DNA of 64,000 nt from Phytopseudomonas punonensis (GCF_900142655.1 NZ_FRBQ01000001.1:994115-1058114); one strand, 5' to 3'. Counted from the stretch's first letter, positions 7,702 through 18,817 are shown. Notes: generated by a model not told the origin, from the sequence alone. A program made the numbers and translations.

Positions 7702-10700
7702 GAGCGCTTCGTCCATTTCTCGATGGCGTCGAGCAGCAGCGACTCCTGATAAGGCTTGCCGAGGTATTCGTTGACGCCAATGCTCATCGCCCGATCGCGG
7801 TGTTTTTCACCGGTACGCGAGGTGATCATGATGATCGGCAGATCCTTGAGGCTTTCGTCGTGACGAATCAGGTTGGCGACCTCGAAACCATCCATGCGCG
7901 GCATCTCGATGTCCAGCAACATGATGTCGGGACGATGCTCCTGCAGTTGAGCGATGGCGTCGACACCGTCCTTGGCGGTCAGCACGTTCATGCCGTTACG
8001 CTCAAGCAGGCGGCTGGTGACCTTGCGCACGGTAACCGAGTCGTCCACCACCATGACCAGGGTTGGGCGCTCGACTTCAATCTCGGGCGCACCGGCATCA
8101 GCCGACAGCCGCGGCCGCACCTGATACTGCAGATGGGCATGCAACTCACGAATGGTTGCCAGCAGGTCGAGAATCACCACCACGCGGCCGTCACCGAGGA
8201 TGGTCGCACCGGAAATTCCAGGCACGGTAGCGAACTGCGGGCCGAGGCTCTTCACCACGATCTCCCGCGAACCGGCCAGCGAATCGACCTGCACCGCGAC
8301 CGTGTGATCGTTGGAGCGCACCAGAATCACCGGCAATGGCAGGCTCTGGCCGACCAGCTTGGGATGCTGGCCGTTATTGAGCAGATCGCCCAGATAACGC
8401 AGTTCGTAGGCTTGGCCGGCGTATTCGAAGCGCGGCGCATCCGGGCCGTAATAGCTTTCCAGCTCGTACGGCGAAACCCGCACGATACCTTCGATGGTGT
8501 TAAGCGGAATGGCGTACAGGTCCTCGCCGGAGAGCACCATCAGCGCGCGGTTGACCGACACGGTGAACGGCAGGCGGATACGGAAGGTCGTGCCTTCGCC
8601 TACGACCGAGTCGATACTCATCGAGCCGCCGAGCTGTTTGACCTCGGCGTTGACCACGTCCATGCCGACGCCGCGACCGGAAATCTGCGTGACCTTCTCG
8701 GCGGTGGAGAAACCCGCCTCGAGAATGAACTGCAGGATCTCGTGTTCGCCCAGGTCGGCACCGGCGTCCATCAGACCGCGCTCGATGGCCTTGCGGCGCA
8801 CCGCATCGAGGTTGATACCGGCGCCGTCGTCGCTGAGCGTCAGCACGATGTCGCCGCCTTCGCGGCCCAGCTCCAGACGGATGCTGCCTTGCTCCGGCTT
8901 ACCGGCCTTGCTACGCAGTGCAGCGCTCTCGATACCGTGGTCGACGGCGTTACGCAACATGTGTTCGAGCGGCGCGACGATGCGCTCCAGCACCGTACGG
9001 TCCATTTCGCCATCGGCGTTGCCGACGGTGAACTCGACCTGCTTGCCCAGTTCGCTGGCCACCTGGCGCACGATACGGCGCAGGCGTGGCACCAGGCGAT
9101 CGAACGGCACCATGCGCGTGCGCATCAGGCCTTCTTGCAGTTCGGTGTTGACCCGCGCCTGCTGCAACAGCAGGGTTTCAGCATCGCGGTTACGCGAGGC
9201 CAGTGTTTCCTTCAGGTCCAGCAAGTCGGAGGCCGATTCGAACAATGCCCGCGACAGCTGCTGCAACTGCGAGTGACGGTCCATCTCCAGCGGATCGAAA
9301 TCCTCGTAACCGGCGCGCTCGGCCTCGGCCTGGTAGCGGCTGAGAATCTGCGCCTGGGTTTCGGTATCGAGGCGGCGCAGCTGATCGCGCACGCGGTCGA
9401 TGGTCGCTTCCATCTCGCTGAGGGTGAAGCCGAAGTCGCTGACCTGCTGCTCGACACGGCCACGGAAGATCGACGTTTCACCAGCTAGGTTGACCAGGCC
9501 TTCGAGCAGATCGGCCGGGACCTTGACCAGCTCCTGCGGAGCGCGCCGCGCAGCAGCTTCTTCAGCAGCCACTTCGGCACGCTGCACGAACGGCAGTACG
9601 CGGTGCTCAGTTGTTACGGATGGCTGCTCGCTGGCGGCGACGATAGATGTCACGGCGCGGGTAGGAGCCGCTTCCGGCTCGGCCGGGCGCTCGTCCTGCG
9701 GCTGCTGTTGCAGGCGCATACGCAGCTCGTCGAGACTCTTCTGCAGACCTTCGAAACCGGACTGCACATCGAGAAACAGGCTTTCCGGCCACGGCGCGCC
9801 TTGCGTCTGGGCTTCGGTCAGGTGCTGCTCAAGGTCATGGCTCTGGTCGCCCAGTTGCTTCTGACCGGCCAGGCGCGCACCGCCCTTGAGGGTGTGCAGA
9901 ATGCGCAGCAAGTCATCAATGCAGCTGGCGTCGTCACGGCGCTCTTCCCAGCGACCGATACCGGCTTCCATGGCTTCGAGCAGGTCGTCGGCTTCTTCGA
10001 GGAAGATATCGAGGATCTCGTCACCATCGGCATCGAAGGCTTCTTCCGGCGCAACGCTCAACGGCACAGCCCGGGGCATGCTCAGCTGCTCGTCCGGGTT
10101 GGCACGTAGGCGGCGAATGGTCTCGATCAGCTCGTCGCCATTCGGTACCTGGCGCTGCGAACGAACGGCATCGAGCATTTCGGCGAGGCGGTCGTGACAG
10201 GCATGCAGCAGCTCGAACAACATCGGGCTGGGGCGCAGGCGGCCGTTGCCGAGGTCTTCATAGAGAAACTCGAGTTCGTGAGCCAGATCACCGATCTCAC
10301 GGATTTCGGCCATCCGTGCGCCACCCTTGAGGGTGTGCAGATCGCGCTGCAGCGACTCCAGATCGAGGCTGTTGTCGACGTCATCCATCCAGTGCGTCAA
10401 TGCGGCGCCGGCGCTGTCGATGATGTCGAAGCCTTCTTCGAGAAAGATCTCGACCAGCTCGGGATCGCGGTCGCTGTTTACCGTTGCCTGAGGTTGCGCA
10501 AGCGGCTCATCGCGCACGACTGGCGCTTCGACAGGCAACTCCTCTTGGGCCGCAGGTTGCTCGGGCTCGGCGTCGAGCCAAACTTCGGGCTCGATGAGCT
10601 CGGGAGCTTGCGGCTCGACCTGCTGTTCATCCTGCCCACCACGCTGGCGGAACTGGCGAATGGAGTCGACGAGCTCATGCGCATGCTCAGCAGGCTGACG

Positions 10701-13700
10701 CGCCTGCAGGCTGGCGAGCATGCCCGCCAACAAGGCATGGCCCTGCTGCAGGCTTTCGGTGGCAAAGGAAGAAACACCGTAGCGGCGATCCACCAGGCCT
10801 TCGTAAAGGGCTTCAAGCTCGTGGGCCAAACCGCTGATCGGCTCTACGCCGGCCATGTTGGCACCGCCCTTGAGCGTGTGCATGTCGCGCTGCAACGACG
10901 ACAGCACGCTGCGATTGTCCGGCTCTGCGAGCCAGCGCTGCAGGTTGCCGGCGGCGCTGTCGAGAATGTCTACCGCCTCTTCGAGGAAGATCGATTCCAG
11001 CTCGTTATCAGCCAAATCGTCGGCAACAGGTGCGCTTGGAGCGAAGTCTTGCGGTTCGTCAGCGATCGCTTCCTGCAGAGCGCGAGTCGCTTCCTCCAGC
11101 TCGACCACCTGTAACCCGGGCACATCGCCGGACAGCAGCGCCAGCTTGGCGGGGTCCAGAGCCTCATCGAACAGGGCGCGCAAGGCAGCCACTCGTTCAG
11201 GGCTAGCACTGACTTCGAGGCCGGCAGCGACCTGATCCATCATGCTGACCAGCGCCTCGTGGGCCTGCTCGACCTCGTCGAAGAAACGCTCGCTGACTGC
11301 CAGGCTGCCGTCTTCGACAGCGCCGTAGACGTCCAGCAATGCCTCGCACAACTCATCGATCTGTGGCAGCTCGGCCATTTCTGCGCCGCGGCCGAGGGTC
11401 GTCAGCTCTTCCAGCAGGGTATTCAATTCCTGGCGCTCGGAAGGCTGCTGGCGCCAGCTGCGCAGCAGGTCTTCGGCGTCCAGCAGGATATCCATGCCTT
11501 CAGCCAGGAAGATGCTGATCAACTGCGGATCACGGCCTGCCCCATTCTCATCCTGACGTTGGCTCTGCGCATCATCGAGACGCTGTTGATGCAGTTGCTG
11601 CACGCGCGCCAGAAACGCTTCGGTGCCAGGAATCGGCTTCAGCGGCTCGCTTTCCAGCTGGGCCAATCCCTGACGGAACAGGGCCTGCGCTTCGACCAGC
11701 ACTTCGGCTTCGGCCAGATCCAGCGGCAGCAGGTTGGCCTTGAACTCCTTGACCATCTTCTCCAGCGGCGCAGCCACTTCCGCAATCGGCAGGATACCCG
11801 CCATATAGGCGCTGCCTTTGAGCGTGTGCAGGGCGCGCTGCAGATCATCGGTCACCGGCTGCGGCATTTCACGGGCGCAGTCGTCGAGAAAAGCGGCCAG
11901 GGTGTCGAGGTGGGTTTCCGCCTCGTTGCGGAAGATTTCCAGCAACTGCGGGTCAAGCCCTGCGTGATCTTCAATCGCCGGTGCGGCAGCCTCGGTTTCG
12001 CCCACGGGCTCGGCTACCGCAGCAGCCGGGGCGTCATGCTTTGGGAGACTAAGCCCCTTGGCCAGCGCGTGAGCGTCGGCGGCCAGGCGATCGACATCAT
12101 CGCGCTGGCGCTGAGTCTGGGTAGCAAATTCTTCGACCAGTTCAGGCGTCAGCTCGACGACCTGATTGATCACCTGCTTGACCTCGGCACCCGGCAGGAT
12201 GCTGCGGTCGAGCACGCGGTTGAGCAGGTTCTCGATGGACCAGGCCAGCTCACCGATAACCAGAGCACGCACCATACGGCCACTGCCCTTGAGGGTGTGG
12301 AAGGCACGGCGAATCTCGGTCAGTGCCTCGCGATCCTCGGTATCGGCACACCAGCGCGGCAGGAATTCGGCGATGGTTTCCAACACCTCGCCAGCTTCCT
12401 CGATAAAGACTTCACGTAACTCTTCGTCGATCGGCTCTTCATCAGCGGGCGGTGGCAGCAGGCTCGGCGGCACATCCAGCGCGGGCGGGTTGATCGCCTG
12501 CACCGGTGCAGCCATCACGTCGGCCATCGACAGGGCCTTCTCTGTCGCGGGCTCCTCAACGACTTCCGGTTCGGGCAGACCAGGTAGCTCGACTTCCGGC
12601 AGTTGCAGATCGGCGAGGTCGACCTCGTTCCACTGCGTATCGGTGTCGGCGTCGAAATCCAGCGATTCGAGTTCCAGCGGCTGTTCTTCGAAACCCTGAG
12701 GAGGCAGATCCAGCGGCGGCAATTCGGCAGCTGTCGGCTCAATCTCGGTCAGGTCGAGGCGGGTATCCAGCTCGTCGAGTGACCACAGCTGTTCTTCACC
12801 GGCGCCAACTGGCTGCTCTGACAAAGTCGCTGGTGTAGCGGGCTGTTGATCGTCGAAGTCGAATGACCACTCCTCGTCAGCCAGCGACGCGGGTTGCTCG
12901 CCAGCAGGCACAGGTTCGATGAGTTCCAAAGGCTCTGCGGATAGGAGGATTGAATCGTCAGGCTGCGTGGCAGGCGCGACATTACTGGGTTCGCCCAGCA
13001 GATCGTCATCATCCAGCGACCAAGCGTCGTCGGCGACCGATGCCTTGGCATCGGCGTACGGATCATCACCGAGTTCACCCAGATCGACGCTATAAAGGTC
13101 GGACTCCGAGGCGCTTTCGATTTGCTCAGGCGCCAGTGCCTGAGGCTGCTCATCCGCCAGCGACCAGCTGTCGTTCGCGTCCGTGATCGTCAGCTCGGCA
13201 TCAACAGCCTGCTCACCGGGCTCGATGACCTCGGTCGAGAGCGTAGGCAAATCATCGGGCTGAGCGGCAAGCGGTTCCGGCTGCTGCTCATCCTGGGGCC
13301 ACTGCTGATCAGCCACGTCAGGGCTGCCTTCGAATGCCTCGGGGACAATCGGCGCCGGCTCCTCAGGAGCCGGCTCGTCCAGAACAGGCAGCTCGTCTTC
13401 AGGCTGCTCTGCAGTAGCATCCTGCGGGGCGCTGTCGATAGCAGGCGCAGCCAGCACGTCGATATCGTGCAGCGGATCATCCAGAGGCGCCGGCTCATCA
13501 ACGACAGGGGCTGCGTCGAGAATCGACGGCTTTTCCTGCAACGGGTAGCCGAGCGCACCGAGGCTTTCCTCGGCGACGTCAAGAATCAGGTCGCCCTGGC
13601 TAGCGTGATCCTCGGAAAGGCGCTCCAGGTAGTACTCCACGCTGGTGATCGCATCAGCCAGCGTGTCGAGGTTCTGCCAGTTCGGCACGGCCTTGCGGGC

Positions 13701-15218
13701 CAGCAGCTGTTCCTGGATGTAGCGATTACAGGCGTTGAGCAGCGCAGCGGCACGCTCGAGCGGGATCATCGCCAGTCCACCGCGCACTTGGGTCAGCAGT
13801 TCCGGAACACGGGCCAGATGGTCGTGATTCCACTGCGAAGCGATGAACTCGATGATCGCGTCCTTGGCCTGTTCCAGGCCAGTGCGCGCTTCCTTGATCA
13901 CCAGTTGGTGGATCTGCCCGACATCGGTGGTCGGCAAGTGGCTTTCTTCGCGCTTGTTGCCATCGCTCTGGCCGACCATGCCGGTCAGCGTCGCTTCGAC
14001 ATATAGCAGCGCGCCGGCGATATCCATCAGCACGGCATCGCTCGGCGACTGCGTACCTTCGGTCAGCGCACGCACCACGTCGATCTGATCGACGATGACC
14101 TTGCGCGGCTGGGCAAAGCCGAGCACGGCCAGGGTGTCGGCGATCTGCTTGAGCGGCACCAGCAGGGCTTGCAAGTCGGCGACCTGGCCGCGGTCGCTGC
14201 GCACGAACAGGTCGAGGCTGTCCTTGACCCGCACCAGTTCTTCACACAGCGCGCCCACCACCGAACGCATGGCGTCGCGGTCAGGCCCAGCCAGGCGCGC
14301 ACGTTCCTCATCGACCACATCATGGTCGGGCAGCGCTTCATCAAGGTTGTAACGCTCGCGCAACGCCTCGTTGCGCGGCGATTGCACAGAGGCCTTGGCA
14401 ACGTAGAACAGCAGGTTCTTGGTGAGTTCGTCCGGGGCGCTCTGGTTGATACCATCGGCGCCTTGCTCGGTGAGGCGCTTGAGCTCTTTATCGACCTGGC
14501 GCAGCAGCGTGCGCACGGACGTGCCGTTGGCGATGCTGCCGTTGGAGAGCCCTTCGACGACGCCCGAGGCGATCTGCCAGAGCGACTCAAGTGGCGAGTT
14601 CTTACACAGGGTTTCCAGGCGGGCGAACACACGCGCCATGTAACCGAGGTTGGTGTCCATGTCCTGCTGGCGAATGACGCCGACCAGCGCCACCTGCAGC
14701 ATCTGCCGAAGCTTGCGCAGCAGCGCCGGCAGTTCGGCGGTGCGCAGCTGGGTCAGCGACTCGGGCGAGAGCGCTGCAGCGCGGGCGGACAGATCCGGAG
14801 AGAACAGGCTGGTTTCCGACAGCAGCTTCTCGCCCCGCGCAGCGCGCAGGTCGTTGAGCAGCGGCAGTACCACCATGGGCAGGTCGCGGCGTGCGGTCTG
14901 AATGCGATCCAGGTAGACCGGCAGTTGCAGGATGGCCTGCATCAGCACTTCCAGGGCTTCGCCCTGGTTGGCGACGCGGCCATCGATCAGCGCCTGGGAC
15001 AGGTGCTCCATTTCCTCGGCGAGCAAAGCCGCGCCGAAGAACTCGACCATCTGCAGAGTGCCGTGAACCTGATGCACGTAGGTCTGGCAGAAACGCATGC
15101 GTGTCGAATCCTGCGGATTCTCGACGAACGCCTCCAGTGCCTGTCGCGCCTGCTTCAGGGTTTCCGCGATTTCGCCCTTGACCCACTCCAGGGCGACATA
15201 GTCGTGCCGATCACCCAT
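7698..15218 (-). CDS. chpA: ChpA, multi-Hpt hybrid sensor kinase of the Pil-Chp system
   Basis: Giant CheA-type kinase (2506 residues) that signals through PilG and PilH to control pilus extension, retraction and cAMP. Phosphotransfer (Hpt) motifs are seen at His52 (QVHGTLQMV), His974, His1131, His1447, His1628 and His1775 (each HTLKG). A threonine replaces His in one module (Thr1273, TTLGRGAEM) and a further degenerate module lies near residue 475 (TQVRGGLAM). An acidic, Pro/Glu/Asp-rich linker spans about 560-930. Then follow the dimerisation and ATPase region (DDGAGINLD, ISGRGVGMDVV), a CheW domain, and a C-terminal receiver with phospho-acceptor Asp2436 (LLDIEMPRMDG). The start at 15218 has GGAG 5 bases upstream; a GTG two codons earlier is possible. 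Confidence 0.97.
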   Translation of the reverse strand: MGDRHDYVALEWVKGEIAETLKQARQALEAFVENPQDSTRMRFCQTYVHQVHGTLQMVEFFGAALLAEEMEHLSQALIDGRVANQGEALEVLMQAILQLPVYLDRIQTARRDLPMVVLPLLNDLRAARGEKLLSETSLFSPDLSARAAALSPESLTQLRTAELPALLRKLRQMLQVALVGVIRQQDMDTNLGYMARVFARLETLCKNSPLESLWQIASGVVEGLSNGSIANGTSVRTLLRQVDKELKRLTEQGADGINQSAPDELTKNLLFYVAKASVQSPRNEALRERYNLDEALPDHDVVDEERARLAGPDRDAMRSVVGALCEELVRVKDSLDLFVRSDRGQVADLQALLVPLKQIADTLAVLGFAQPRKVIVDQIDVVRALTEGTQSPSDAVLMDIAGALLYVEATLTGMVGQSDGNKREESHLPTTDVGQIHQLVIKEARTGLEQAKDAIIEFIASQWNHDHLARVPELLTQVRGGLAMIPLERAAALLNACNRYIQEQLLARKAVPNWQNLDTLADAITSVEYYLERLSEDHASQGDLILDVAEESLGALGYPLQEKPSILDAAPVVDEPAPLDDPLHDIDVLAAPAIDSAPQDATAEQPEDELPVLDEPAPEEPAPIVPEAFEGSPDVADQQWPQDEQQPEPLAAQPDDLPTLSTEVIEPGEQAVDAELTITDANDSWSLADEQPQALAPEQIESASESDLYSVDLGELGDDPYADAKASVADDAWSLDDDDLLGEPSNVAPATQPDDSILLSAEPLELIEPVPAGEQPASLADEEWSFDFDDQQPATPATLSEQPVGAGEEQLWSLDELDTRLDLTEIEPTAAELPPLDLPPQGFEEQPLELESLDFDADTDTQWNEVDLADLQLPEVELPGLPEPEVVEEPATEKALSMADVMAAPVQAINPPALDVPPSLLPPPADEEPIDEELREVFIEEAGEVLETIAEFLPRWCADTEDREALTEIRRAFHTLKGSGRMVRALVIGELAWSIENLLNRVLDRSILPGAEVKQVINQVVELTPELVEEFATQTQRQRDDVDRLAADAHALAKGLSLPKHDAPAAAVAEPVGETEAAAPAIEDHAGLDPQLLEIFRNEAETHLDTLAAFLDDCAREMPQPVTDDLQRALHTLKGSAYMAGILPIAEVAAPLEKMVKEFKANLLPLDLAEAEVLVEAQALFRQGLAQLESEPLKPIPGTEAFLARVQQLHQQRLDDAQSQRQDENGAGRDPQLISIFLAEGMDILLDAEDLLRSWRQQPSERQELNTLLEELTTLGRGAEMAELPQIDELCEALLDVYGAVEDGSLAVSERFFDEVEQAHEALVSMMDQVAAGLEVSASPERVAALRALFDEALDPAKLALLSGDVPGLQVVELEEATRALQEAIADEPQDFAPSAPVADDLADNELESIFLEEAVDILDSAAGNLQRWLAEPDNRSVLSSLQRDMHTLKGGANMAGVEPISGLAHELEALYEGLVDRRYGVSSFATESLQQGHALLAGMLASLQARQPAEHAHELVDSIRQFRQRGGQDEQQVEPQAPELIEPEVWLDAEPEQPAAQEELPVEAPVVRDEPLAQPQATVNSDRDPELVEIFLEEGFDIIDSAGAALTHWMDDVDNSLDLESLQRDLHTLKGGARMAEIREIGDLAHELEFLYEDLGNGRLRPSPMLFELLHACHDRLAEMLDAVRSQRQVPNGDELIETIRRLRANPDEQLSMPRAVPLSVAPEEAFDADGDEILDIFLEEADDLLEAMEAGIGRWEERRDDASCIDDLLRILHTLKGGARLAGQKQLGDQSHDLEQHLTEAQTQGAPWPESLFLDVQSGFEGLQKSLDELRMRLQQQPQDERPAEPEAAPTRAVTSIVAASEQPSVTTEHRVLPFVQRAEVAAEEAAARRAPQELVKVPADLLEGLVNLAGETSIFRGRVEQQVSDFGFTLSEMEATIDRVRDQLRRLDTETQAQILSRYQAEAERAGYEDFDPLEMDRHSQLQQLSRALFESASDLLDLKETLASRNRDAETLLLQQARVNTELQEGLMRTRMVPFDRLVPRLRRIVRQVASELGKQVEFTVGNADGEMDRTVLERIVAPLEHMLRNAVDHGIESAALRSKAGKPEQGSIRLELGREGGDIVLTLSDDGAGINLDAVRRKAIERGLMDAGADLGEHEILQFILEAGFSTAEKVTQISGRGVGMDVVNAEVKQLGGSMSIDSVVGEGTTFRIRLPFTVSVNRALMVLSGEDLYAIPLNTIEGIVRVSPYELESYYGPDAPRFEYAGQAYELRYLGDLLNNGQHPKLVGQSLPLPVILVRSNDHTVAVQVDSLAGSREIVVKSLGPQFATVPGISGATILGDGRVVVILDLLATIRELHAHLQYQVRPRLSADAGAPEIEVERPTLVMVVDDSVTVRKVTSRLLERNGMNVLTAKDGVDAIAQLQEHRPDIMLLDIEMPRMDGFEVANLIRHDESLKDLPIIMITSRTGEKHRDRAMSIGVNEYLGKPYQESLLLDAIEKWTKRS

Positions 15219-15232
15219 ACACACTCCGTCTC

Positions 15233-16120
15233 TTAGCCCTTGCGGGTATACGCCAGCACTCGCTCATCGGCCACCGGAACCATATCCGGGTGCTGCCAGC
15301 CGACCACTTCACCCACTCCGACCACCAGCAAACCACCCGGCGCCAGGCACTCGGCCAAGCGGTTGAGGATCTCGCGGCGCCGCCAGCGGCGAAAATAGAT
15401 CAGCAAGTTCTGACAAAAAATAACGTCCATGCCGGTCATTGGCGCTTTGTCCAACTCCAGCACGTTGAGCCTGGCGCAACACACCCGTGCGGCCAGTTCT
15501 GGCAAAACCTTGAAGCGTCCATCGCCCTGCTGCTCGAAATAACGCGCGCGCAGGTCTTCATTCATAGCTTGCAGCCGGCGCGTGTCGTACAGACCATCAC
15601 GGGCCTTCGCCAGCGCGCTGCGGCTGATATCGGTACCAGTTACCCCGAATCGCCCCTCAGCGCCTAGCACTTCACTGGCACCAATAGCCAGCGAGTAGGG
15701 TTCTTCACCACTTGAGCAACCCACACTCCAGATCGCCAGCGGCTTATCCAGCCCTTTCTCGCCACGACTGGCGACGTAAGCCTGATAAACCTCAAACGAA
15801 GCCGGGTGGCGGTAGAAACGGGTTTCCTGGACGGTCAATCGATCCAGCAGGTTCGCCCACTCCACCGCGCCGCGTGGGCCATCGGTGACCTGCCGGTAAT
15901 AACTGGCGTAGTCAGCGATGCCCAGCTCGCGCATGCGCGTACTCAGGTTGGTCTGCAGAAAGATCCGGCGCTGTTCGTTGACCACCATCCCGAGGCGCGA
16001 CTCCAGCAGCTGCTGCCAGTCGCGAAACTCCGTGGCGGACATGTCCGCCAACGGCTGCAAGGCCCAGACGCCTGACTGCATGTTGAAGCCCTCGCTCGAG
16101 CACGCGACCGCCTGGTGCAT
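15233..16120 (-). CDS. pilK: PilK, CheR-like chemoreceptor methyltransferase
   Basis: SAM-dependent methyltransferase that methylates the receptor PilJ. The 295-residue product has the CheR N-terminal helical domain (FRDWQQLLESRLGMVV), the linker with RFYRHPASFE, and the methyltransferase core: IWSVGCSSGEEPYSLA, FGVTGTDIS and DVIFCQNLLIYF. It lies 26 bp after pilJ and 14 bp before chpA, within one operon-like run. The start is uncertain: an internal ATG at 16081 has a better GAGGG signal and would remove 13 non-conserved residues. Confidence 0.94.
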   Translation of the reverse strand: MHQAVACSSEGFNMQSGVWALQPLADMSATEFRDWQQLLESRLGMVVNEQRRIFLQTNLSTRMRELGIADYASYYRQVTDGPRGAVEWANLLDRLTVQETRFYRHPASFEVYQAYVASRGEKGLDKPLAIWSVGCSSGEEPYSLAIGASEVLGAEGRFGVTGTDISRSALAKARDGLYDTRRLQAMNEDLRARYFEQQGDGRFKVLPELAARVCCARLNVLELDKAPMTGMDVIFCQNLLIYFRRWRRREILNRLAECLAPGGLLVVGVGEVVGWQHPDMVPVADERVLAYTRKG

Positions 16121-16146
16121 TGCTCAATGCGCCAGACGGCAGGCGA

Positions 16147-18195
16147 TCACGCCTGCTCGCCGTCGTTTGGCAGGGTAAAGCCGGACACCGAATTACGCAT
16201 TTCACTGGCCATTTTGGCCAGGTTACCAATGCTCTTGGCGGTGGCGGTGGTACCCGAGGACGTCTGCGAGGTGATCTCCTGAATCACGTTCATCGTGTTG
16301 GAGATATGGCCCGCAGACGAAGCCTGCTGACGCGCTGCGTTGGAAATGTTCTGGATGAGTGCGGCGAGGGTCTTGGATACCTTCTCGATCTCCTCCAGCG
16401 ACACACCAGCGTCCTGCGCCAGACGAGCACCACGTACTACCTCGGAAGTGGTCTGCTCCATGGAGATAACCGCTTCGTTGGTGTCGGTCTGAATGGTTTT
16501 TACCAATGCCTCGATCTGCTTGGTTGCGCCCGAGGAACGTTCTGCAAGGCGCTGTACCTCGTCCGCGACCACCGCGAAGCCTCGGCCTGCGTCACCGGCC
16601 ATGGAGGCCTGGATCGCGGCGTTCAGTGCGAGGATGTTGGTCTGGTCAGCAATGTCGTTAATCAGGCTTACAATGTCACCGATCTCCTGGGACGATTCAC
16701 CGAGGCGCTTGATTCGCTTCGAGGTGTCCTGGATCTGCTCACGGATGTTATCCATGCCGGTGATGGTGTTATGTACGACTTCGTTGCCCTTGTTGGCGAT
16801 GGCTACGGAACGCTCCGCTACCGCGGAGGACTCCGAGGCGTTCGCCGATACCTGGTCAATCGACACGGCCATTTCGTTGATCGCGGCAGAGGCACCGGCG
16901 ATTTCCTGGGCCTGGTGCTCGGAAGCTTCGGCCAAGTGCATGGCGGTGGCCTGGGTTTCCTGAGCAGCGCCGGCTACCTGTACGGCGGTCATGTTGATCG
17001 TCGCTACCAGGTCACGCAGCTGGTCGATGGAGTAGTTGATGGAGTCGGCGATGGCACCGGTGAAGTCTTCGGTTACCGTCGCTGCTACGGTCAAGTCGCC
17101 GTCGGCGAGGTCGGCGATCTCATCGAGCAGACGCAGAATCGCGGTCTGGTTACGTTCGTTCTTCTCGGCAGTTTCGGCCAGTCGACGGTTGGTCTCCTGC
17201 ACCATCACCAGGCCGATGATCAGAATCGAGCCCAGCGCCAGGGCGCCCAGCACGTAACCAGCGATGGTGTTCAGCGAACGACCGTCGGCCAGGCCTTCGA
17301 AGCCTTCGGACAGGGTCGAAGCCTTGTCGAGCAGGGTTTGCGACACGGTAAAGATGGTGTTGGCCGACTCACGAACCTGGAACAGCTCTGGCGAGGTTTC
17401 GAGAATTTCGTCCACGGAACCGGAAATGAATTCGAACAGCTCGGAAATCTCTGCCAGGCGATCGAGGGCTTCCTGATCGCTGACCTTGGTGATTTCCATC
17501 GCCGCGTTGCCTTCCTGCATCGCGCTCAGTACGCGGCCGAACAGGCTAGCGTCGCGGCCGAACATGTCGGCGGCCTGCACCGAGTCCTGATCACCGGCGA
17601 GCACCTTGTTCACCGAGCCGAGAATACGTTCGGCCAGCAGCGACTGACGCTGGGCAACCGACACCTGGGCAGCGGGCGCGCCGCTTTCCAGCAGGATGTC
17701 GACTACCTCTTCGTACTCGACCTGCAGCTGTGGAATGGTTTCGGCCAGGGTGGCAGCAACCTGGTGCAGCGACAGAACGGTCTGCTCGCTGGCCAGGATG
17801 GCGTCGGCGTTCTGGCGCAGCGCATCCCAGTCTTGCTGCACGGCGGTCATCTGCGCCTGTACATCAGCGGGCGCAGCGGGCAGGCCGGTCTGTGCATCAC
17901 CGTCGGTTAGGTAAGCCCAACGCTTCTGGAAATCGTTGCGGGCGTCGCGCAGCAGGGCGAAGGCTTCGGGCTTGCCCGCAGCGGATTCGGTGGCATCCTT
18001 GGCGATACGCTGGGACAGTACGCGCAGCTCGCCCGCATGACCGAGGTACTCGGTATCGTGGTTGGTCTGCGTATTGATGTAGGCAAAGTTGGCGAACAGC
18101 ATCACGATCGAGACGATCAGGACGACGAACAGCCCAGCCACGAGTGCGCCGACCCGTGTCCCCGCCAGTACGTTGTTGGAGATTACTTTTTTCAT
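16147..18195 (-). CDS. pilJ: PilJ, methyl-accepting receptor for twitching motility
   Basis: Inner-membrane chemoreceptor of the Pil-Chp pathway, located at cell poles in P. aeruginosa, where it senses pilus-derived signals. The 682-residue protein has a first membrane helix at about residues 14-36, a periplasmic region with two similar PilJ-type sensor modules (residues 40-300), a second helix at about 308-330, a HAMP region and a cytoplasmic signalling hairpin. The hairpin tip reads [16 protein letters not shown] followed by [18 protein letters not shown], the PilJ variant of the MCP consensus. The length matches P. aeruginosa PilJ. It sits between pilI and pilK as expected. Confidence 0.97.
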   Translation of the reverse strand: MKKVISNNVLAGTRVGALVAGLFVVLIVSIVMLFANFAYINTQTNHDTEYLGHAGELRVLSQRIAKDATESAAGKPEAFALLRDARNDFQKRWAYLTDGDAQTGLPAAPADVQAQMTAVQQDWDALRQNADAILASEQTVLSLHQVAATLAETIPQLQVEYEEVVDILLESGAPAAQVSVAQRQSLLAERILGSVNKVLAGDQDSVQAADMFGRDASLFGRVLSAMQEGNAAMEITKVSDQEALDRLAEISELFEFISGSVDEILETSPELFQVRESANTIFTVSQTLLDKASTLSEGFEGLADGRSLNTIAGYVLGALALGSILIIGLVMVQETNRRLAETAEKNERNQTAILRLLDEIADLADGDLTVAATVTEDFTGAIADSINYSIDQLRDLVATINMTAVQVAGAAQETQATAMHLAEASEHQAQEIAGASAAINEMAVSIDQVSANASESSAVAERSVAIANKGNEVVHNTITGMDNIREQIQDTSKRIKRLGESSQEIGDIVSLINDIADQTNILALNAAIQASMAGDAGRGFAVVADEVQRLAERSSGATKQIEALVKTIQTDTNEAVISMEQTTSEVVRGARLAQDAGVSLEEIEKVSKTLAALIQNISNAARQQASSAGHISNTMNVIQEITSQTSSGTTATAKSIGNLAKMASEMRNSVSGFTLPNDGEQA

Positions 18196-18277
18196 TATCT
18201 GGCCCCCGCCTGGACCCTACCGCACTTCGAATTCCATATAACGTCAGAAGGCTGGCTACGCCGCCCCCACCGAAAAG

Positions 18278-18817
18278 CTATCTATATGCCACGTCAATAA
18301 ACTCTGGAGCCTGGGCCAGCGCATGAGGGCTGAACACCAACCAGGGCTGCTCGCGCTGGAACAAACCATGAATGAATGGCTGGATGGATGCCTCGAGCGC
18401 CGGTAACTGCTCGGAAAAGGTATCCACCGCAAAATGCTGCATGCCGAACACCTCGTCGACCGTCAGGCCCGCGAAGATGTCCTGATGATCGACCACCAGC
18501 ACCCGCCGCTGCTTGCGCAGGGGCGACAGCTCGCCGCCGAAGAAGCCACACAAGTCCATCACCGGCAGCAATCGTCCGCGCACGTTGGCCACGCCCTTGA
18601 CCCAGCTTTTCACACCGGGCAGCAAGGTGTGCCGTGGTTCGTGCAACACTTCACCGACCTCACCCATCGGTGCCACGAAGTACCGTTCGCCCATACGAAA
18701 GCCGATACCGCTCCAGGTCTGCACCGCCACCTGCTGCGACGGCAAGCCAGCTGCCATCGCACGGCAGCGTTGCTCGATACCGAGAAGGATCTGAAAGGGG
18801 GTGCGTGTCTCTGACAT
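18278..18817 (-). CDS. pilI: PilI, CheW-like coupling protein
   Basis: Adaptor that links PilJ to the kinase ChpA. The 179-residue product is one CheW domain: GIGFRMGERYFVAPMGEVGEV, then VKGVANVRGRLLPVMDLCGFFG, and RRVLVVDHQDIFAGLTVDEV, all standard CheW strands. It is the first of two CheW-like genes in the cluster and stands directly after pilH (44 bp), the conserved position for PilI. An 82-bp gap separates it from pilJ. Confidence 0.95.
   Translation of the reverse strand: MSETRTPFQILLGIEQRCRAMAAGLPSQQVAVQTWSGIGFRMGERYFVAPMGEVGEVLHEPRHTLLPGVKSWVKGVANVRGRLLPVMDLCGFFGGELSPLRKQRRVLVVDHQDIFAGLTVDEVFGMQHFAVDTFSEQLPALEASIQPFIHGLFQREQPWLVFSPHALAQAPEFIDVAYR

Noticed and set aside
7800..9488. 562-codon plus-strand frame opposite chpA
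   Set aside because: Composition rich in His, Gln, Val and Arg is typical of the complement of GC-rich coding DNA. chpA is unmistakable on the other strand.
18196..18277. Search for a small gene between pilJ and pilI
   Set aside because: No open frame with a ribosome binding site; the 82 bp likely hold only leader sequence.
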